DNA from: an uncultured Alphaproteobacteria bacterium
GTDB taxonomy: Bacteria > Pseudomonadota > Alphaproteobacteria > Rs-D84
NCBI GenBank assembly: GCA_937888635.1
Contig: CALARG010000042.1
Location: forward strand, 1-40,631
Direction: 5' to 3'
DNA length: 40,631 bases
The notes beneath the pieces were generated by a model that had not been told where the DNA came from, did no database searches, and worked only from the letters and a program-made list of their open reading frames with translations. The position numbers and the translations under genes were made by a program. This document shows positions 30,386 to 39,993 of this stretch, piece after piece (the first letter of the stretch is position 1; every line of letters begins with the position of its first letter).

Positions 30386-31741
30386 TTGCACCAACAACGC
30401 GGCAGTTTTTTATTTCAATCCCTGTTGGCAGTGGGGGTGATTTTTGCGTTCATTCCATTTATTTCGCGACAATTGGCGGAACGCAATGTTGATACACGCA
30501 TGTATTCTGCCACACGCCAGGTTGATATCGCACAAACTGCCGCGCGTATTTTTATTCGCGAAAATGCAAAAAATATTGCATATGACACAACAATTGTTTC
30601 AGGAAATGATTTTGCAGACCTGTTGGAACCATATGGGTTACCGCTGGGGTTTGTGCCACGAACACCGTTGGGGCAAGATATAGTATTGGTTATACATAAA
30701 ACGCCAATGTCTGTGTCTGCATATCTGGAATTATCGGGCGGCGACCTGACCGGCGTTCAGATTGCAGAGTTGGCCCGCAGAATTGGTTTTTATGCGACAC
30801 CTGTTGAAAAAAAGATTCAGGTTGGTATTGAACTGGCCGAAATATATTCTGATGTTGTGCGCAGAAATGAAACTGATTTAGATAACAGCGGATTTTTATC
30901 TGATTTAGATTTGGGGAAATTTGTGCTGGATAATGTCGGTAATTTATTTGCAGTGCGTGGTGAATTTGAAACCGCACAATTTAATACGCTGACAATAACA
31001 GGGATAGAATCAGGACGCAAAGCAAAAAATAATATAAAATACATATCTTCGCCACGAACAATTTTTCAAAGCAAAGATGGCGAGTCTGCATTAAGCCTGA
31101 CACGCGGAACATTGTATGCAGATTCTGCAAATACAAAAACACTGTCTATGTTTGGCGACACAGGAAATTTAACAGTGGAAGATGCGTCTGTGTATGATTT
31201 CGCAATGACCGCAGGACGCACCAGTTTTTCTGGACCTGAAAAATGGGACATTCGTGGCAATTTGGTTTCAAATAATATTACATTCAGCACAGAAAGATTG
31301 GATATTTCTTCGTATTTAAACACTACGCGTGGCCAGGATGTTTATATTGATACAGAAAGTTTGGAATACAGTACAAAATCAGGCATAGAAGCAAATACTA
31401 TATTGGTGTCAAACATAACTATGCGTGACCAAACATCTAATTCCCTGAGTTCGGGAGGCACGGGGGCGGTTATTTTAGACATCAGACCCGCCGGCACAAC
31501 AATGTTGCCAGATGTGTTGTTAGAAGATATAAATAACGACGAGTTTCAAATTCTGGCAAATCCGTCTGCGGACGATTCAAAATTAATAGACTGTGAAACA
31601 ATTATAAAAAACCTGGACGGGAATTATAATAAATTATCCTTGTCACAGTATTTAATTTGCCAGTATGTATATTGGCAAAATATTGAAAAAAGAATTGATT
31701 TAAAACAATGCTTAATGGCGGGGCGCAGTGACTGTATCTAG
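30386..31741 (+). CDS. large pilin-like protein 1 with tail-fibre-like body
   Basis: The 451-residue protein begins MHQQRGSFLFQSLLAVGVIFAFIPF, a short basic leader ending in Gly and then a hydrophobic helix, as in type IV pilins, though the usual Glu at +5 is Gln. The start is TTG, supported by an extremely strong AGGAGGGGG six bases upstream. The body (about 170-390) is rich in Ser, Thr, Asn, Gly and short beta strands, without cysteine. The last 55 residues have four cysteines. The layout, pilin start plus long beta-rich body, recalls conjugative-pilus PilV adhesins. It overlaps the next gene by 14 nt. Confidence 0.68.
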   Translation: MHQQRGSFLFQSLLAVGVIFAFIPFISRQLAERNVDTRMYSATRQVDIAQTAARIFIRENAKNIAYDTTIVSGNDFADLLEPYGLPLGFVPRTPLGQDIVLVIHKTPMSVSAYLELSGGDLTGVQIAELARRIGFYATPVEKKIQVGIELAEIYSDVVRRNETDLDNSGFLSDLDLGKFVLDNVGNLFAVRGEFETAQFNTLTITGIESGRKAKNNIKYISSPRTIFQSKDGESALSLTRGTLYADSANTKTLSMFGDTGNLTVEDASVYDFAMTAGRTSFSGPEKWDIRGNLVSNNITFSTERLDISSYLNTTRGQDVYIDTESLEYSTKSGIEANTILVSNITMRDQTSNSLSSGGTGAVILDIRPAGTTMLPDVLLEDINNDEFQILANPSADDSKLIDCETIIKNLDGNYNKLSLSQYLICQYVYWQNIEKRIDLKQCLMAGRSDCI

Positions 31742-32948
31742 GAATAAAATCTTTGTTGATAATGCGCAAAATTCGCGTGGCGCCAGTATTACAGAAGTAT
31801 TGCTGGCGATGGGGATTGTGGCGTTGGCAATGCCGTTTGTTTACGGACGGATAATGGACACCAATCACACCGTACAAGATATTGCAATGGCAAAAAAAAT
31901 TATGTCCGTACGCGATGACACATTGAACTATGTTCGTATGAACCAAGACAAATGGCCAGATATTGCACAGATAAGATTAAGCGAAGAAGAATTGGACGCA
32001 ATTTCATTAGACGCTGCATCTGGGTTTATTGATAAATATTCTGTTCAGGGCGCAACAATTACTGATGTTTATTTGGCATTTGTTGTATCTGACAAGGACC
32101 TGCGCACCAATCAAATTGCGCGACATATCGGCGGCGATGCAGCCGTTGTTGGCGAAGATGGTGTCGCATACGGAAACACATGGGCGGTGTCTGCGCCAGA
32201 TTTTTTACCCGGTGATTTAATATACCGTATTTCACGCGATGTTGCGGGCGAAGACACATCTAAATATTTACATCGCGCAACATCTGGCGAAGATGATTTG
32301 AATGTTATGAAGCGCGATTTAAACATGGCATTCCATAATATATATAATGTCGCAACAATATCTGCAGAATCTGCAAAGATAAAAAACACAAATACAATCT
32401 TTCTGGAATCAGACGATGTGATGGCCAATACTGTGTACTTTCAGTCAGGCGCAAATATGGATGGTCAAGATGTGCATATCAACAGCCTGCGCGTGACAGA
32501 TGATATGTCAGGATTTAGAAATATATATGCAAAAAATCTGAACGGTTCTGGTTTTACAACAAGTGGTCGCATAATAACAGACCGCGCAACAATAACAAAT
32601 TCTGTAAATGTATCAAATGATTTGGTATTAAAATCTGACAGTTCGCGCACCATCAGCAGTTTTGTCGGAATCACAGCCAGTACTGTATTGGCACCATTTG
32701 TATCAACAGAAGAAATAATTTTTTATGACAATTTCGGCCTGACAATTTCTGGCGAACTGTTGATGTCTACAACCAGTCCACTAAAAATAGGAAACTGGGT
32801 GTTTCCGTCAACAAAACCACCACTGTTTACAGAATTTACACTGTCACGCGCAACACTTCCTAAAAAAGTATCGGGCCGGGAATTTGAAGCACTGATTAAA
32901 GACGACTGGAAATCAAGCCAACCATTAAACACAGTTGAACAAAATTAA
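31728..32948 (+). CDS. large pilin-like protein 2 with tail-fibre-like body
   Basis: The 406-residue protein starts with GTG. After a leader of about 18 residues it reads RGASITEVLLAMGIVALAMPF, a textbook prepilin cleavage site with Glu at +5. The body contains DLNMAFHNIYNVATISAESA (about 203-222), resembling the element that opens phage tail-fibre and shufflon-PilV tips, followed by many short Ser/Thr/Asn-rich strands. Gene order and layout match proteins 1 and 3. The start lies within the end of the previous gene (14-nt overlap) and no strong ribosome-binding site is seen, so translation is probably coupled. Confidence 0.7.
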   Translation: MTVSRNKIFVDNAQNSRGASITEVLLAMGIVALAMPFVYGRIMDTNHTVQDIAMAKKIMSVRDDTLNYVRMNQDKWPDIAQIRLSEEELDAISLDAASGFIDKYSVQGATITDVYLAFVVSDKDLRTNQIARHIGGDAAVVGEDGVAYGNTWAVSAPDFLPGDLIYRISRDVAGEDTSKYLHRATSGEDDLNVMKRDLNMAFHNIYNVATISAESAKIKNTNTIFLESDDVMANTVYFQSGANMDGQDVHINSLRVTDDMSGFRNIYAKNLNGSGFTTSGRIITDRATITNSVNVSNDLVLKSDSSRTISSFVGITASTVLAPFVSTEEIIFYDNFGLTISGELLMSTTSPLKIGNWVFPSTKPPLFTEFTLSRATLPKKVSGREFEALIKDDWKSSQPLNTVEQN

Positions 32949-32950
32949 AA

Positions 32951-34270
32951 ATGAAGATATTGAACAGGATTTTTAAAGATAATTACAATAATTCTGGCGG
33001 CAGTATGCTGGTTGAACTGCTGTTAAGTATTGCGCTGGCAACGATTATTATACCGTTTGTTTTCCGATACCAACAAAACGCGGTTGTACGCGCACAGAAT
33101 ATAGAAATCACAAATCAGATGACCGAAATCCAGGTTGCACTGGAACGATATATCTTGGAAAATCGTACTGATTTATTAAAAACAGTTGGCGCACATATAA
33201 CGCGCGTTAATGTTGCTGATTTGGCACCGTTTGGTTTACCAGAATCTGTTTTAAAAAGTAATCCTGATAAATATCAATTACGCATTCTAAAATCAACCGA
33301 CGCCACCGGCAGCGCAACACTGCAGGGGGTTATCGTTCGTGATTCCGAAGATATAACACCAATGCGCACGCGCGAGATTGTTAATCTGTCCGGCGGTTCA
33401 ATGGGCTTTGTTGACGGTGCGCACACATACGGCACATTTGGCGCATGGCACACGAATACAGTTGACCTGGGGATTGATATTGACGAAGGTATCGTAGAAA
33501 CAACATCCGTAAATCGTGATGCCGCATTGTATCTGTGGCGTATTCCATCAGGAAATACAGATGACGCAACGATGATGTCACCACTTAATCTGGGGGGACA
33601 TGATGTTGTTAATGCAAAATTCTTGAATGCAAACTATGCAGACTTTTCCGAAGGGTTAAAGACATTAAAACTGGTATCTGATAAATTAATTTTCCAAAAC
33701 AGAACAACAATTAACAACACATTTGAAACCGTTAACGCAACTGTTTCAGGCACAATGTCATCAGACGGTAAAAACATGGAAATTTCCCAGAACTTTACTG
33801 TTTCTGATACAGCAAAGTTATCTTCGTTGACTGCAGAAAACCTGTGGGCAACTAATTTAACACTGTCGGGTTTAAGTGTTGACAGCGAAAGCGGTCTGGC
33901 AACGATGAAGATAAACCAGGCGTTGGATATGACATCTGGCAGAATAGACGCAATGTTCGTCACCGTTGGTTTTGCAGGTTCTATGACCCCACGATTGGTT
34001 GTTTATGACAGAATTGAAGATTCTGTTAATTCAGCGTATTTTTGGGACGCAGGCGCAGGTGTTGCCAATTTTTCTGATGCAATGTTTGTTGAACTAAATC
34101 GTATGGCAACATTGGCACACAAAAAATTTGGCGCATCATCAACCATAGCCGGCCAGACTTTTGGTACGGTTTCTGCAAATAAAAATGCGACTGTGGCAGA
34201 TTTCATGAATGCGATACACGAAATACAAACACGCGTTCGTGGAAAATATCGTTTGTTGAATTTAGAATAA
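32951..34270 (+). CDS. large pilin-like protein 3 with tail-fibre-like body
   Basis: The 439-residue protein has a leader of about 17 residues and then GGSMLVELLLSIALATIIIPFVF: a prepilin site with Glu near +5 and a hydrophobic helix. MMSPLNLGGHDVVNAKFLNANY (in two overlapping parts about 205-226) matches the opening element in protein 2. The region after it (about 226-340) has repeated short strands. The C-terminal part (about 345-439) ends with a helical RVRGKYRLLNLE. It starts 2 nt after protein 2. The three genes probably encode variants of one pilus-tip or surface complex. Confidence 0.7.
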   Translation: MKILNRIFKDNYNNSGGSMLVELLLSIALATIIIPFVFRYQQNAVVRAQNIEITNQMTEIQVALERYILENRTDLLKTVGAHITRVNVADLAPFGLPESVLKSNPDKYQLRILKSTDATGSATLQGVIVRDSEDITPMRTREIVNLSGGSMGFVDGAHTYGTFGAWHTNTVDLGIDIDEGIVETTSVNRDAALYLWRIPSGNTDDATMMSPLNLGGHDVVNAKFLNANYADFSEGLKTLKLVSDKLIFQNRTTINNTFETVNATVSGTMSSDGKNMEISQNFTVSDTAKLSSLTAENLWATNLTLSGLSVDSESGLATMKINQALDMTSGRIDAMFVTVGFAGSMTPRLVVYDRIEDSVNSAYFWDAGAGVANFSDAMFVELNRMATLAHKKFGASSTIAGQTFGTVSANKNATVADFMNAIHEIQTRVRGKYRLLNLE

Positions 34271-34290
34271 TTTGTGGTATAAGTAAAATC

Positions 34291-34818
34291 ATGAAAATAA
34301 AATGCGACTTTTGTAAAACAGAATATAATACAGATTCACTGACATCTGGGGCGGTAAAGTGTGCCGTATGTGGACATACATGGGCCGTGGTGCGACCAAC
34401 ACGCAAAAATTCACTGTTGATGTTTTTTGCATCACTGTGCGCATTGCTGTCTGCGATAATATTTACCGTTGCCGTTATCACACATCACCAGGCAAAAAAC
34501 GCAGTGCGTGGTCCACTGGTCGCGTCTGTATCTGGGGTTAATACAACAACTGACGAAAATGGACAGACACGAATTGTCGTGACAGGCACAATTGAAAATA
34601 TATCCAGCGATATTTATGGTGTGCCTGATTTAATTATTGTGTCCACCGATGAAAAAGGGCGCGTTTTGACACGGCAGAAATTTATGCCATCTGCAACATT
34701 ACTGGATGCAGGGGGCGTGGTTAATTTCAGCCATATTCTGTCGCCACAACCGGCGGGTGTAAAAAAGATTTCTGCACATCTGGCAGACCTGCAAATTCCG
34801 CAAAAGGATAAAAAATGA
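34291..34818 (+). CDS. MJ0042 zinc-ribbon, DUF3426-type membrane protein
   Basis: The 175-residue protein begins with a zinc ribbon: CxxC at Cys 5 and 8 and CxxC at Cys 24 and 27, the MJ0042 motif. A single membrane segment follows (about 39-65, SLLMFFASLCALLSAIIF). The C-terminal part (about 80-170), TIENISSDIYGVPDLIIVSTD and later HILSPQPAGVKKI, matches DUF3426, a beta-sandwich found in many Alphaproteobacteria. The function is unknown; a regulatory or sensing role across the membrane is often suggested. It lies between the pilin-like genes and a small secreted protein that overlaps it by 4 nt (ATGA). Confidence 0.82.
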   Translation: MKIKCDFCKTEYNTDSLTSGAVKCAVCGHTWAVVRPTRKNSLLMFFASLCALLSAIIFTVAVITHHQAKNAVRGPLVASVSGVNTTTDENGQTRIVVTGTIENISSDIYGVPDLIIVSTDEKGRVLTRQKFMPSATLLDAGGVVNFSHILSPQPAGVKKISAHLADLQIPQKDKK

Positions 34819-35279
34819 AACGAATATTGATGTGTTTGGTCGGACTGATTTTGGCAATGCCTGCAAATTGTGCAGACGCGCCTTTGCCCGGCCCACGGGT
34901 CAGCATATTTTCCACCAGCACAGATTGGCAGGGTGTCACCGGATTAACACTGAATGAATATAACGGTAAATTCAAAACGGATAAAAAGTTAGTAAAACAA
35001 GGGTTGGTTTTATACTATCTGGACGGATTTCCATGCTATGGTTTGGGATATGGGGTGCGCGTATGGGTTGGCCCGGACGGCAAGACAGATAACGATTTGC
35101 ACATCGCATGCGTTGCCGCACCAACAGAAATAAAATTCGCATATCGCAATGCCACGCGCGACGCAGACCAGGCAACAACAACAGGGATTATGACATGCCC
35201 TGTGCGCGACGATGGACGCGATTTGACAATTGATTTGTCCGATTGTACAGTTGGCCCAGATTGGGATGATTATAAATAG
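34815..35279 (+). CDS. small secreted protein of unknown function
   Basis: The 154-residue product has a clear signal peptide (MKRILMCLVGLILAMPANCA, cleavage likely after residue 20). The mature part has four cysteines (near 75, 96, 132 and 144 by my count) that could form two disulfides in the periplasm. I do not recognise the family. The gene is translationally coupled to the DUF3426 gene (4-nt overlap) and lies 9 nt before a pseudouridine synthase gene, so its operon position says little about its job. Confidence 0.65.
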   Translation: MKRILMCLVGLILAMPANCADAPLPGPRVSIFSTSTDWQGVTGLTLNEYNGKFKTDKKLVKQGLVLYYLDGFPCYGLGYGVRVWVGPDGKTDNDLHIACVAAPTEIKFAYRNATRDADQATTTGIMTCPVRDDGRDLTIDLSDCTVGPDWDDYK

Positions 35280-35287
35280 GTTTTATT

Positions 35288-36247
35288 ATGTCTGAAACAC
35301 GCACATTTATTGTACCAATGGACGCAGAAATTGTTCGTATAGATAAATTTTTATCCGCACAAATGCCCGAATTTTCGCGCAGTGAAATTCAACGCTTTGT
35401 CGTACGACGCACAGACGGTAATACGCCGAAATTTTCAGAAAAAATTCGCCCAGGCGATGAATTTGTGGTTGAAGTACCTGTGCCACAAACAGATGTCGCA
35501 ACAGAAAATATTTCAACTGATTTTGAATTAGAAATTTTATTTGAAGACGACGATATAATTGTAATAAACAAACCGCGTGGTGTTGTTATGTATCCATCGG
35601 CGGGGAATAAAACAGGAACACTGGTTCAAAATATCTTGGCACACACACACCTGTCGTCACTGGGGGGCGATACACGCCCGGGGGTTGTTCATCGTCTGGA
35701 CAAAGATACCAGTGGGGTTATGGTGTTCGCAAAATCAGACGCGGCATTTCGTGGATTGGTAAAAATCTTTTCTGAACACGATTTAACGCGAAAGTATGAC
35801 ACATTTGTTTGGGGAATACCAAACTGGGAAGAAGCAGAGATAACCGGAAACATCGCCCGTTCTTCGCGCAATCGCCAGAAAATGACAATGGTTAAAACAG
35901 GCGGCCGACATTCGCATACCGATGTGACAGTAATTGACGCATGGCCACGGGTTGGAATCAGCCAAATGCGCTGCACGCTGTTCACAGGGCGCACCCACCA
36001 GATACGCGTTCATTTATCCGCACATGGTTTTCCGGTACTGTGCGATCCGTTGTATGGTCGCGGTGCAACAAAACTGGGGACGGTAAAAAATCCAGATTTA
36101 CTAGAATTTCTGAAATCACATAACGGACAGATGTTGCATGCGTCAGTGTTGGAATTTTCACATCCGGTGACAGGCGAAAAAATGCGTTTTAAATCGCATC
36201 TGCCTGACGATATGATGGAATTAAAATATTTATTATCAGAAATCTGA
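35288..36247 (+). CDS. RluC/RluD-family 23S rRNA pseudouridine synthase
   Basis: This 319-residue enzyme isomerises uridines in 23S rRNA. It has an N-terminal S4 domain (about 14-60, RIDKFLSAQMPEFSRSEIQR) and a catalytic domain with VVHRLDKDTSGVMVFAKS (about 136-153), in which the Asp of RLD attacks the uridine. FTGRTHQIRVHLSAHGFPVLCDPLYG (about 232-257) is the family's conserved second motif. RluD modifies U1911, U1915 and U1917; RluC modifies U955, U2504 and U2580. The S4 domain and length fit either, so I leave the symbol open. It ends the operon of the pilin-like genes. Confidence 0.9.
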   Translation: MSETRTFIVPMDAEIVRIDKFLSAQMPEFSRSEIQRFVVRRTDGNTPKFSEKIRPGDEFVVEVPVPQTDVATENISTDFELEILFEDDDIIVINKPRGVVMYPSAGNKTGTLVQNILAHTHLSSLGGDTRPGVVHRLDKDTSGVMVFAKSDAAFRGLVKIFSEHDLTRKYDTFVWGIPNWEEAEITGNIARSSRNRQKMTMVKTGGRHSHTDVTVIDAWPRVGISQMRCTLFTGRTHQIRVHLSAHGFPVLCDPLYGRGATKLGTVKNPDLLEFLKSHNGQMLHASVLEFSHPVTGEKMRFKSHLPDDMMELKYLLSEI

Positions 36248-36322
36248 TTTTTGCGCTATTTTTCCCTTTCCAAAGTTTTGTTTTTATGTTAGAATAAAAT
36301 AATAAAAATATGGAGTTAGGGA

Positions 36323-39300
36323 ATGTCGTTTCTCAAAAATGCAATCAGTTTAATGGCTATATTCAGTGTAATACCAGCGGCTTATGCGGTGACTGCACGC
36401 CCGGGCACCCAGGCAAATCGTGCCAGTGTTGTTGCCAGTGCCGCCACAGGGGCTGCGCGTCGTATGCCGACAATGTCTTCGTATATCACAGGCACGGCAG
36501 CTGGATCCGTCATAGATGGCGGGATGACCAGTACAACACTGTTGGCCAACAAGGAATGTATTGATGCATACACCGATTGTATCAAGGGCGGGGACGCGTG
36601 TGGCACAAACTTTGAAGAGTGCACAAACGACATATTATTCCATGCAAAAATGCCACAATGTATCAGTACACTGATGCAATGTTCATCGGCCGGTGTTAAC
36701 AGTCTGTTTGGAACTTCAACTATTTCTGCGTTGAACAATGTGACAACAAAGAATGCATATGGTGAAATCACAAAGTATGCATACCCAACAGACGGCAGTG
36801 TATTGGGACAAATGATAACTGCGGCGGCAATTGAAAATATGTACGATACACAGTCATGTGTTCGCCGTTATACATCATGCCTGAAGAAAGAAAGTGTTTG
36901 TGGCGAAGACTTTGAATTATGTACAACAAATTCTGAATTTAAAAAACAGGCAGTGTTCTGTGATTCAACATTGGCCCGCTGTCAGAGCGAGGGTAAAACA
37001 GAACTGTTTGGAAATGCAGGCGCAACATCTTCAACCGCACCATCTGCATCCAGTCGTATTGGCGCCCTGATTTCCGAAGGCGCGGGATTGGCGGCTGTTA
37101 ATGCCGTATCAACATGCTATAAAGTGGCAGATCAGTGTATTTTAAATGCATGTAATGCAAATCCATATAAATGTTATGAAAACGCAACCCAAGAAACAAT
37201 TAATGTTGTAGATGCAATCAATAACGGTACAGAAATTACCCAGGAAGTAGATGCGGCGGCGGCAACTGTTTCTAAATCTGCGATTTCTTCGTATGTCAGA
37301 AATTCATGTATGGATACAATTGGTTCAAATAAATATTGTTATGCAACATTCTTGGGCGATGGGCAGATGCCAACTTCGTCCCAGTTGCGCGACGAAGACA
37401 ACCAGGCCGAAATTTACGACATGGCATACAGCGCGCGTATGAATTCTACGATGAAGACAAAAATCGTTGATTTGGTTAATAAATTTGATACCAAGGCCAA
37501 GGAAAAATGTATTGATACAATCAAATCATGCGCGATGCGCGTTTGCGGCAGCGGTTCAGGCGCGGCATGTTATTCCCAGGTTTTTGGCGCCGCAGACAAA
37601 TCTATTAATAATGATTATACCCGAAATGAAATCAGAACGGGATGTTTGGCGGTTGTAAACACAGACCCAAATTGTAAATATGCGGCACAGAATCCAAATG
37701 CAACCGGCACATACAATTATTCATTTATGGACGCAACGGCATTTGATGTTCTGTTCCCAGAATATGATGATGGCGCAGAATTAGATCCAATTGGCGTTGT
37801 TGCGTCATTGAATTCTGCATTGGCAACAAATTACAGCGATGCCGCATTGGCAAAAATGAAGAAACAATGCCAATCCGTTGCGACAAGTTGCGTAAAATCT
37901 ATGTGTGGCAACGATTATGTAAATTGCTATCGCAATCGTACAGATATTTATTCTTCGCTGACAAATTCAGGCAGTGATTCATTTGATAAATCCATGAACA
38001 AGGTTGGTGGCGTTCTGGATTATACAATTGTGTTGGGTCTGTGTGTTGATACGGTTAAGAATGCAGATATTTGTACAGAACACCTGGCAATTGAATCAAA
38101 CAAATTAAAAATCAATAAAAACAAAACATCCAGTTGGGGTGACACCGGTTCGGTTCGCAGCGAATGGATTGATGCGGGTTCTGCATCGGCAATTACCGAA
38201 GAAACCGAAACAGTTGAAGCGGTTGATGAAAACGGCAACAAACTGTGTTCTAATTCCAAGGGCGACCAGGGCGTATGCTATAGCGTTGATGCCACGGGTG
38301 ATGTATATGATACACCGGTGACGATTTCATATACAAACTATATTGAATCCCAGGCAGCCAGCACTTTGTTCAAAGACCTGATTTACGATTTGGAAATTGA
38401 AGCCCAGGCGAAATATAACGCAAAACTGACCAAACAGCAGAATCTGTGTATGTCCAGCAACAATGGCGGCATTATCGGAAACAAGGATATGGGTTCTACA
38501 TTCATGTGGGCAAAACTGAAATCAAACAAGGTTCCAACCAACTATGCGGTGGCGGGACTGAAAACAAATCAGTTTGTGGCCAGTAATGATTTGTACGGTT
38601 CATTCTGCCGTGTTCGCGTGACACTGCAATCTGATGATCGTCGTGTAAACGATGCATTGTTGAATGGTGCGAATTGGTCAACTGCATATTTTGCGGCGGG
38701 TGACACATTCACATGTGGTTCATGGATACCAACCGCAGAATTAGAAAAATTGGCCCAGGCGGCGGGCGACGAAGCGCGCGCTGAACGAAAAGAAAAATAT
38801 GGCGATATGAAAGATTGGGCAACCGTTGTTGGTGTACTGGGGGGCGGCGTCGGTGGTGGCTTCCTGGGTAAAGGAATCCAGAACGGCGATGTCTTTGGTG
38901 GTCTGACAGGCAAGAAATCCAAGAAAAAGGATGAAAAGTCTCGTGAAGACTATGTAAAATCTTGCAAGAATTTTGCAGATCAGGCGATTGCCCAGCTGGC
39001 AACAAATACCACCGCTGCACAAAGTTATATGACAGCCGCAGTATCTGCTGCAAACAAGTTGGATGTTGATTCACAATATGTAACCGCAGTTCAAAATGCG
39101 TTCAGCACAACTGCAACAGAATGCACATCTCCTGTTTTTGCCCAAACAATGGTATATCATAATAGCAATGTGGAAAATCTGGTTAACGCATGTGGCGGGC
39201 TGGATACATGTCGGGCTGCACAGTGCAAGGCCGCAGTTGTCGCGTGTTATGGCAAAAGTACTCCCGCAAGTGAAAGCACTTGCCTGGATAGTGTCGCAAA

Positions 39301-39754
39301 CAGTTATAGCATCTCTGGTTATAAAGCGACAGCGACAGAGACAACGACAGCGACAGCGGCCATTAGTGTAACGATTGCACAGCACAATAAGTGTATCGCA
39401 TGCACGGGCAGTAATGCAACAAAGCCAATAGACCGCAGTGCTGCGACCAGCGCACTGACAGTATTAAAAACCCAGTGTGAAATAAAGGAAGATGACGACG
39501 AAGAAGATGAGGATGATGATAAGTCATGGTGGGAAAAGTCGGGTGGCGCAACCGTTGGTGCAGCGGTTGGCGCGATTGCCGGCGGTGTGTTGGCCAACAA
39601 AGTTGTCGGCAGTATCCAAGACCAGGAATTGAACAATGTTGAACGCAAGGCGTTTGAAGAGTTCATGGATACAGTTGGTTCAAAAATCCGTTGCTTTGTT
39701 GGACCGGACGAGGTCGGCATGTACGGTGAAATGATTTCAACCAGCATGGAATAA
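36323..39754 (+). CDS. large secreted cysteine-repeat protein (1143 aa)
   Basis: I do not recognise this family. A signal peptide ends at AYA (about residue 22). Six units of spaced cysteines follow, C-x6-C-x4/6-C-x6/7-C: C79-C100, C179-C200, C265-C284, C396-C416, C516-C535 and a last one near 960-980 (C-x5-C-x4-C-x6-C). Two glycine zippers occur, near 833-860 (VVGVLGGGVGGGFLGKG) and 1078-1096 (VGAAVGAIAGGVLANKVVG), with a very acidic stretch between, near 1054. Even cysteine spacing implies disulfide-linked helical pairs in the periplasm or outside the cell. GGAG precedes the ATG. It follows the pilin-like operon and may belong to the same surface apparatus. Confidence 0.75.
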   Translation: MSFLKNAISLMAIFSVIPAAYAVTARPGTQANRASVVASAATGAARRMPTMSSYITGTAAGSVIDGGMTSTTLLANKECIDAYTDCIKGGDACGTNFEECTNDILFHAKMPQCISTLMQCSSAGVNSLFGTSTISALNNVTTKNAYGEITKYAYPTDGSVLGQMITAAAIENMYDTQSCVRRYTSCLKKESVCGEDFELCTTNSEFKKQAVFCDSTLARCQSEGKTELFGNAGATSSTAPSASSRIGALISEGAGLAAVNAVSTCYKVADQCILNACNANPYKCYENATQETINVVDAINNGTEITQEVDAAAATVSKSAISSYVRNSCMDTIGSNKYCYATFLGDGQMPTSSQLRDEDNQAEIYDMAYSARMNSTMKTKIVDLVNKFDTKAKEKCIDTIKSCAMRVCGSGSGAACYSQVFGAADKSINNDYTRNEIRTGCLAVVNTDPNCKYAAQNPNATGTYNYSFMDATAFDVLFPEYDDGAELDPIGVVASLNSALATNYSDAALAKMKKQCQSVATSCVKSMCGNDYVNCYRNRTDIYSSLTNSGSDSFDKSMNKVGGVLDYTIVLGLCVDTVKNADICTEHLAIESNKLKINKNKTSSWGDTGSVRSEWIDAGSASAITEETETVEAVDENGNKLCSNSKGDQGVCYSVDATGDVYDTPVTISYTNYIESQAASTLFKDLIYDLEIEAQAKYNAKLTKQQNLCMSSNNGGIIGNKDMGSTFMWAKLKSNKVPTNYAVAGLKTNQFVASNDLYGSFCRVRVTLQSDDRRVNDALLNGANWSTAYFAAGDTFTCGSWIPTAELEKLAQAAGDEARAERKEKYGDMKDWATVVGVLGGGVGGGFLGKGIQNGDVFGGLTGKKSKKKDEKSREDYVKSCKNFADQAIAQLATNTTAAQSYMTAAVSAANKLDVDSQYVTAVQNAFSTTATECTSPVFAQTMVYHNSNVENLVNACGGLDTCRAAQCKAAVVACYGKSTPASESTCLDSVANSYSISGYKATATETTTATAAISVTIAQHNKCIACTGSNATKPIDRSAATSALTVLKTQCEIKEDDDEEDEDDDKSWWEKSGGATVGAAVGAIAGGVLANKVVGSIQDQELNNVERKAFEEFMDTVGSKIRCFVGPDEVGMYGEMISTSME

Positions 39755-39766
39755 ATCATTGCATTC

Positions 39767-39797
39767 AAAAAAATCCCCCGTTTGGGGGATTTTTTTA
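39767..39797 (+). terminator. intrinsic terminator after the cysteine-repeat gene
   Basis: AAATCCCCC gttt GGGGGATTT is followed by a T run, 13 nt after the stop. Confidence 0.85.
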
Positions 39798-39850
39798 GTT
39801 GTTAGTGTAAGTTGCAAGTGGCCAGTGGTGGCATGGAAATTAAGAACTTT

Positions 39851-39940
39851 CGTCATTCCCGCGTAGGCGGGAATCTACTGCGTCGCAGACTTTCTTCGGT
39901 CCCTGCGGGGCAATGGATCCCCACCTGCGTGGGGATGACG
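39851..39940. repeat. palindromic repeat pair flanking the GIY-YIG gene, upstream
   Basis: The 90-bp element begins CGTCATTCCCGCG and ends CGTGGGGATGACG: two inverted units, each itself hairpin-forming (CCCGC/GCGGG and CCCCAC/GTGGGG). It resembles REP-type palindromes. The second unit is repeated twice downstream of the GIY-YIG gene. Confidence 0.8.
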
Positions 39941-39993
39941 ATGAGTTGCAGGGACTGATTGATATTTTATGTTTTTAATATTATGCTTTGGTT

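Noticed and set aside
39330..39360. Short ACAGCGAC-type tandem repeat in the cysteine-repeat gene
   Set aside because: It encodes a Thr/Ala-rich linker and is too short and imperfect to suggest phase variation.
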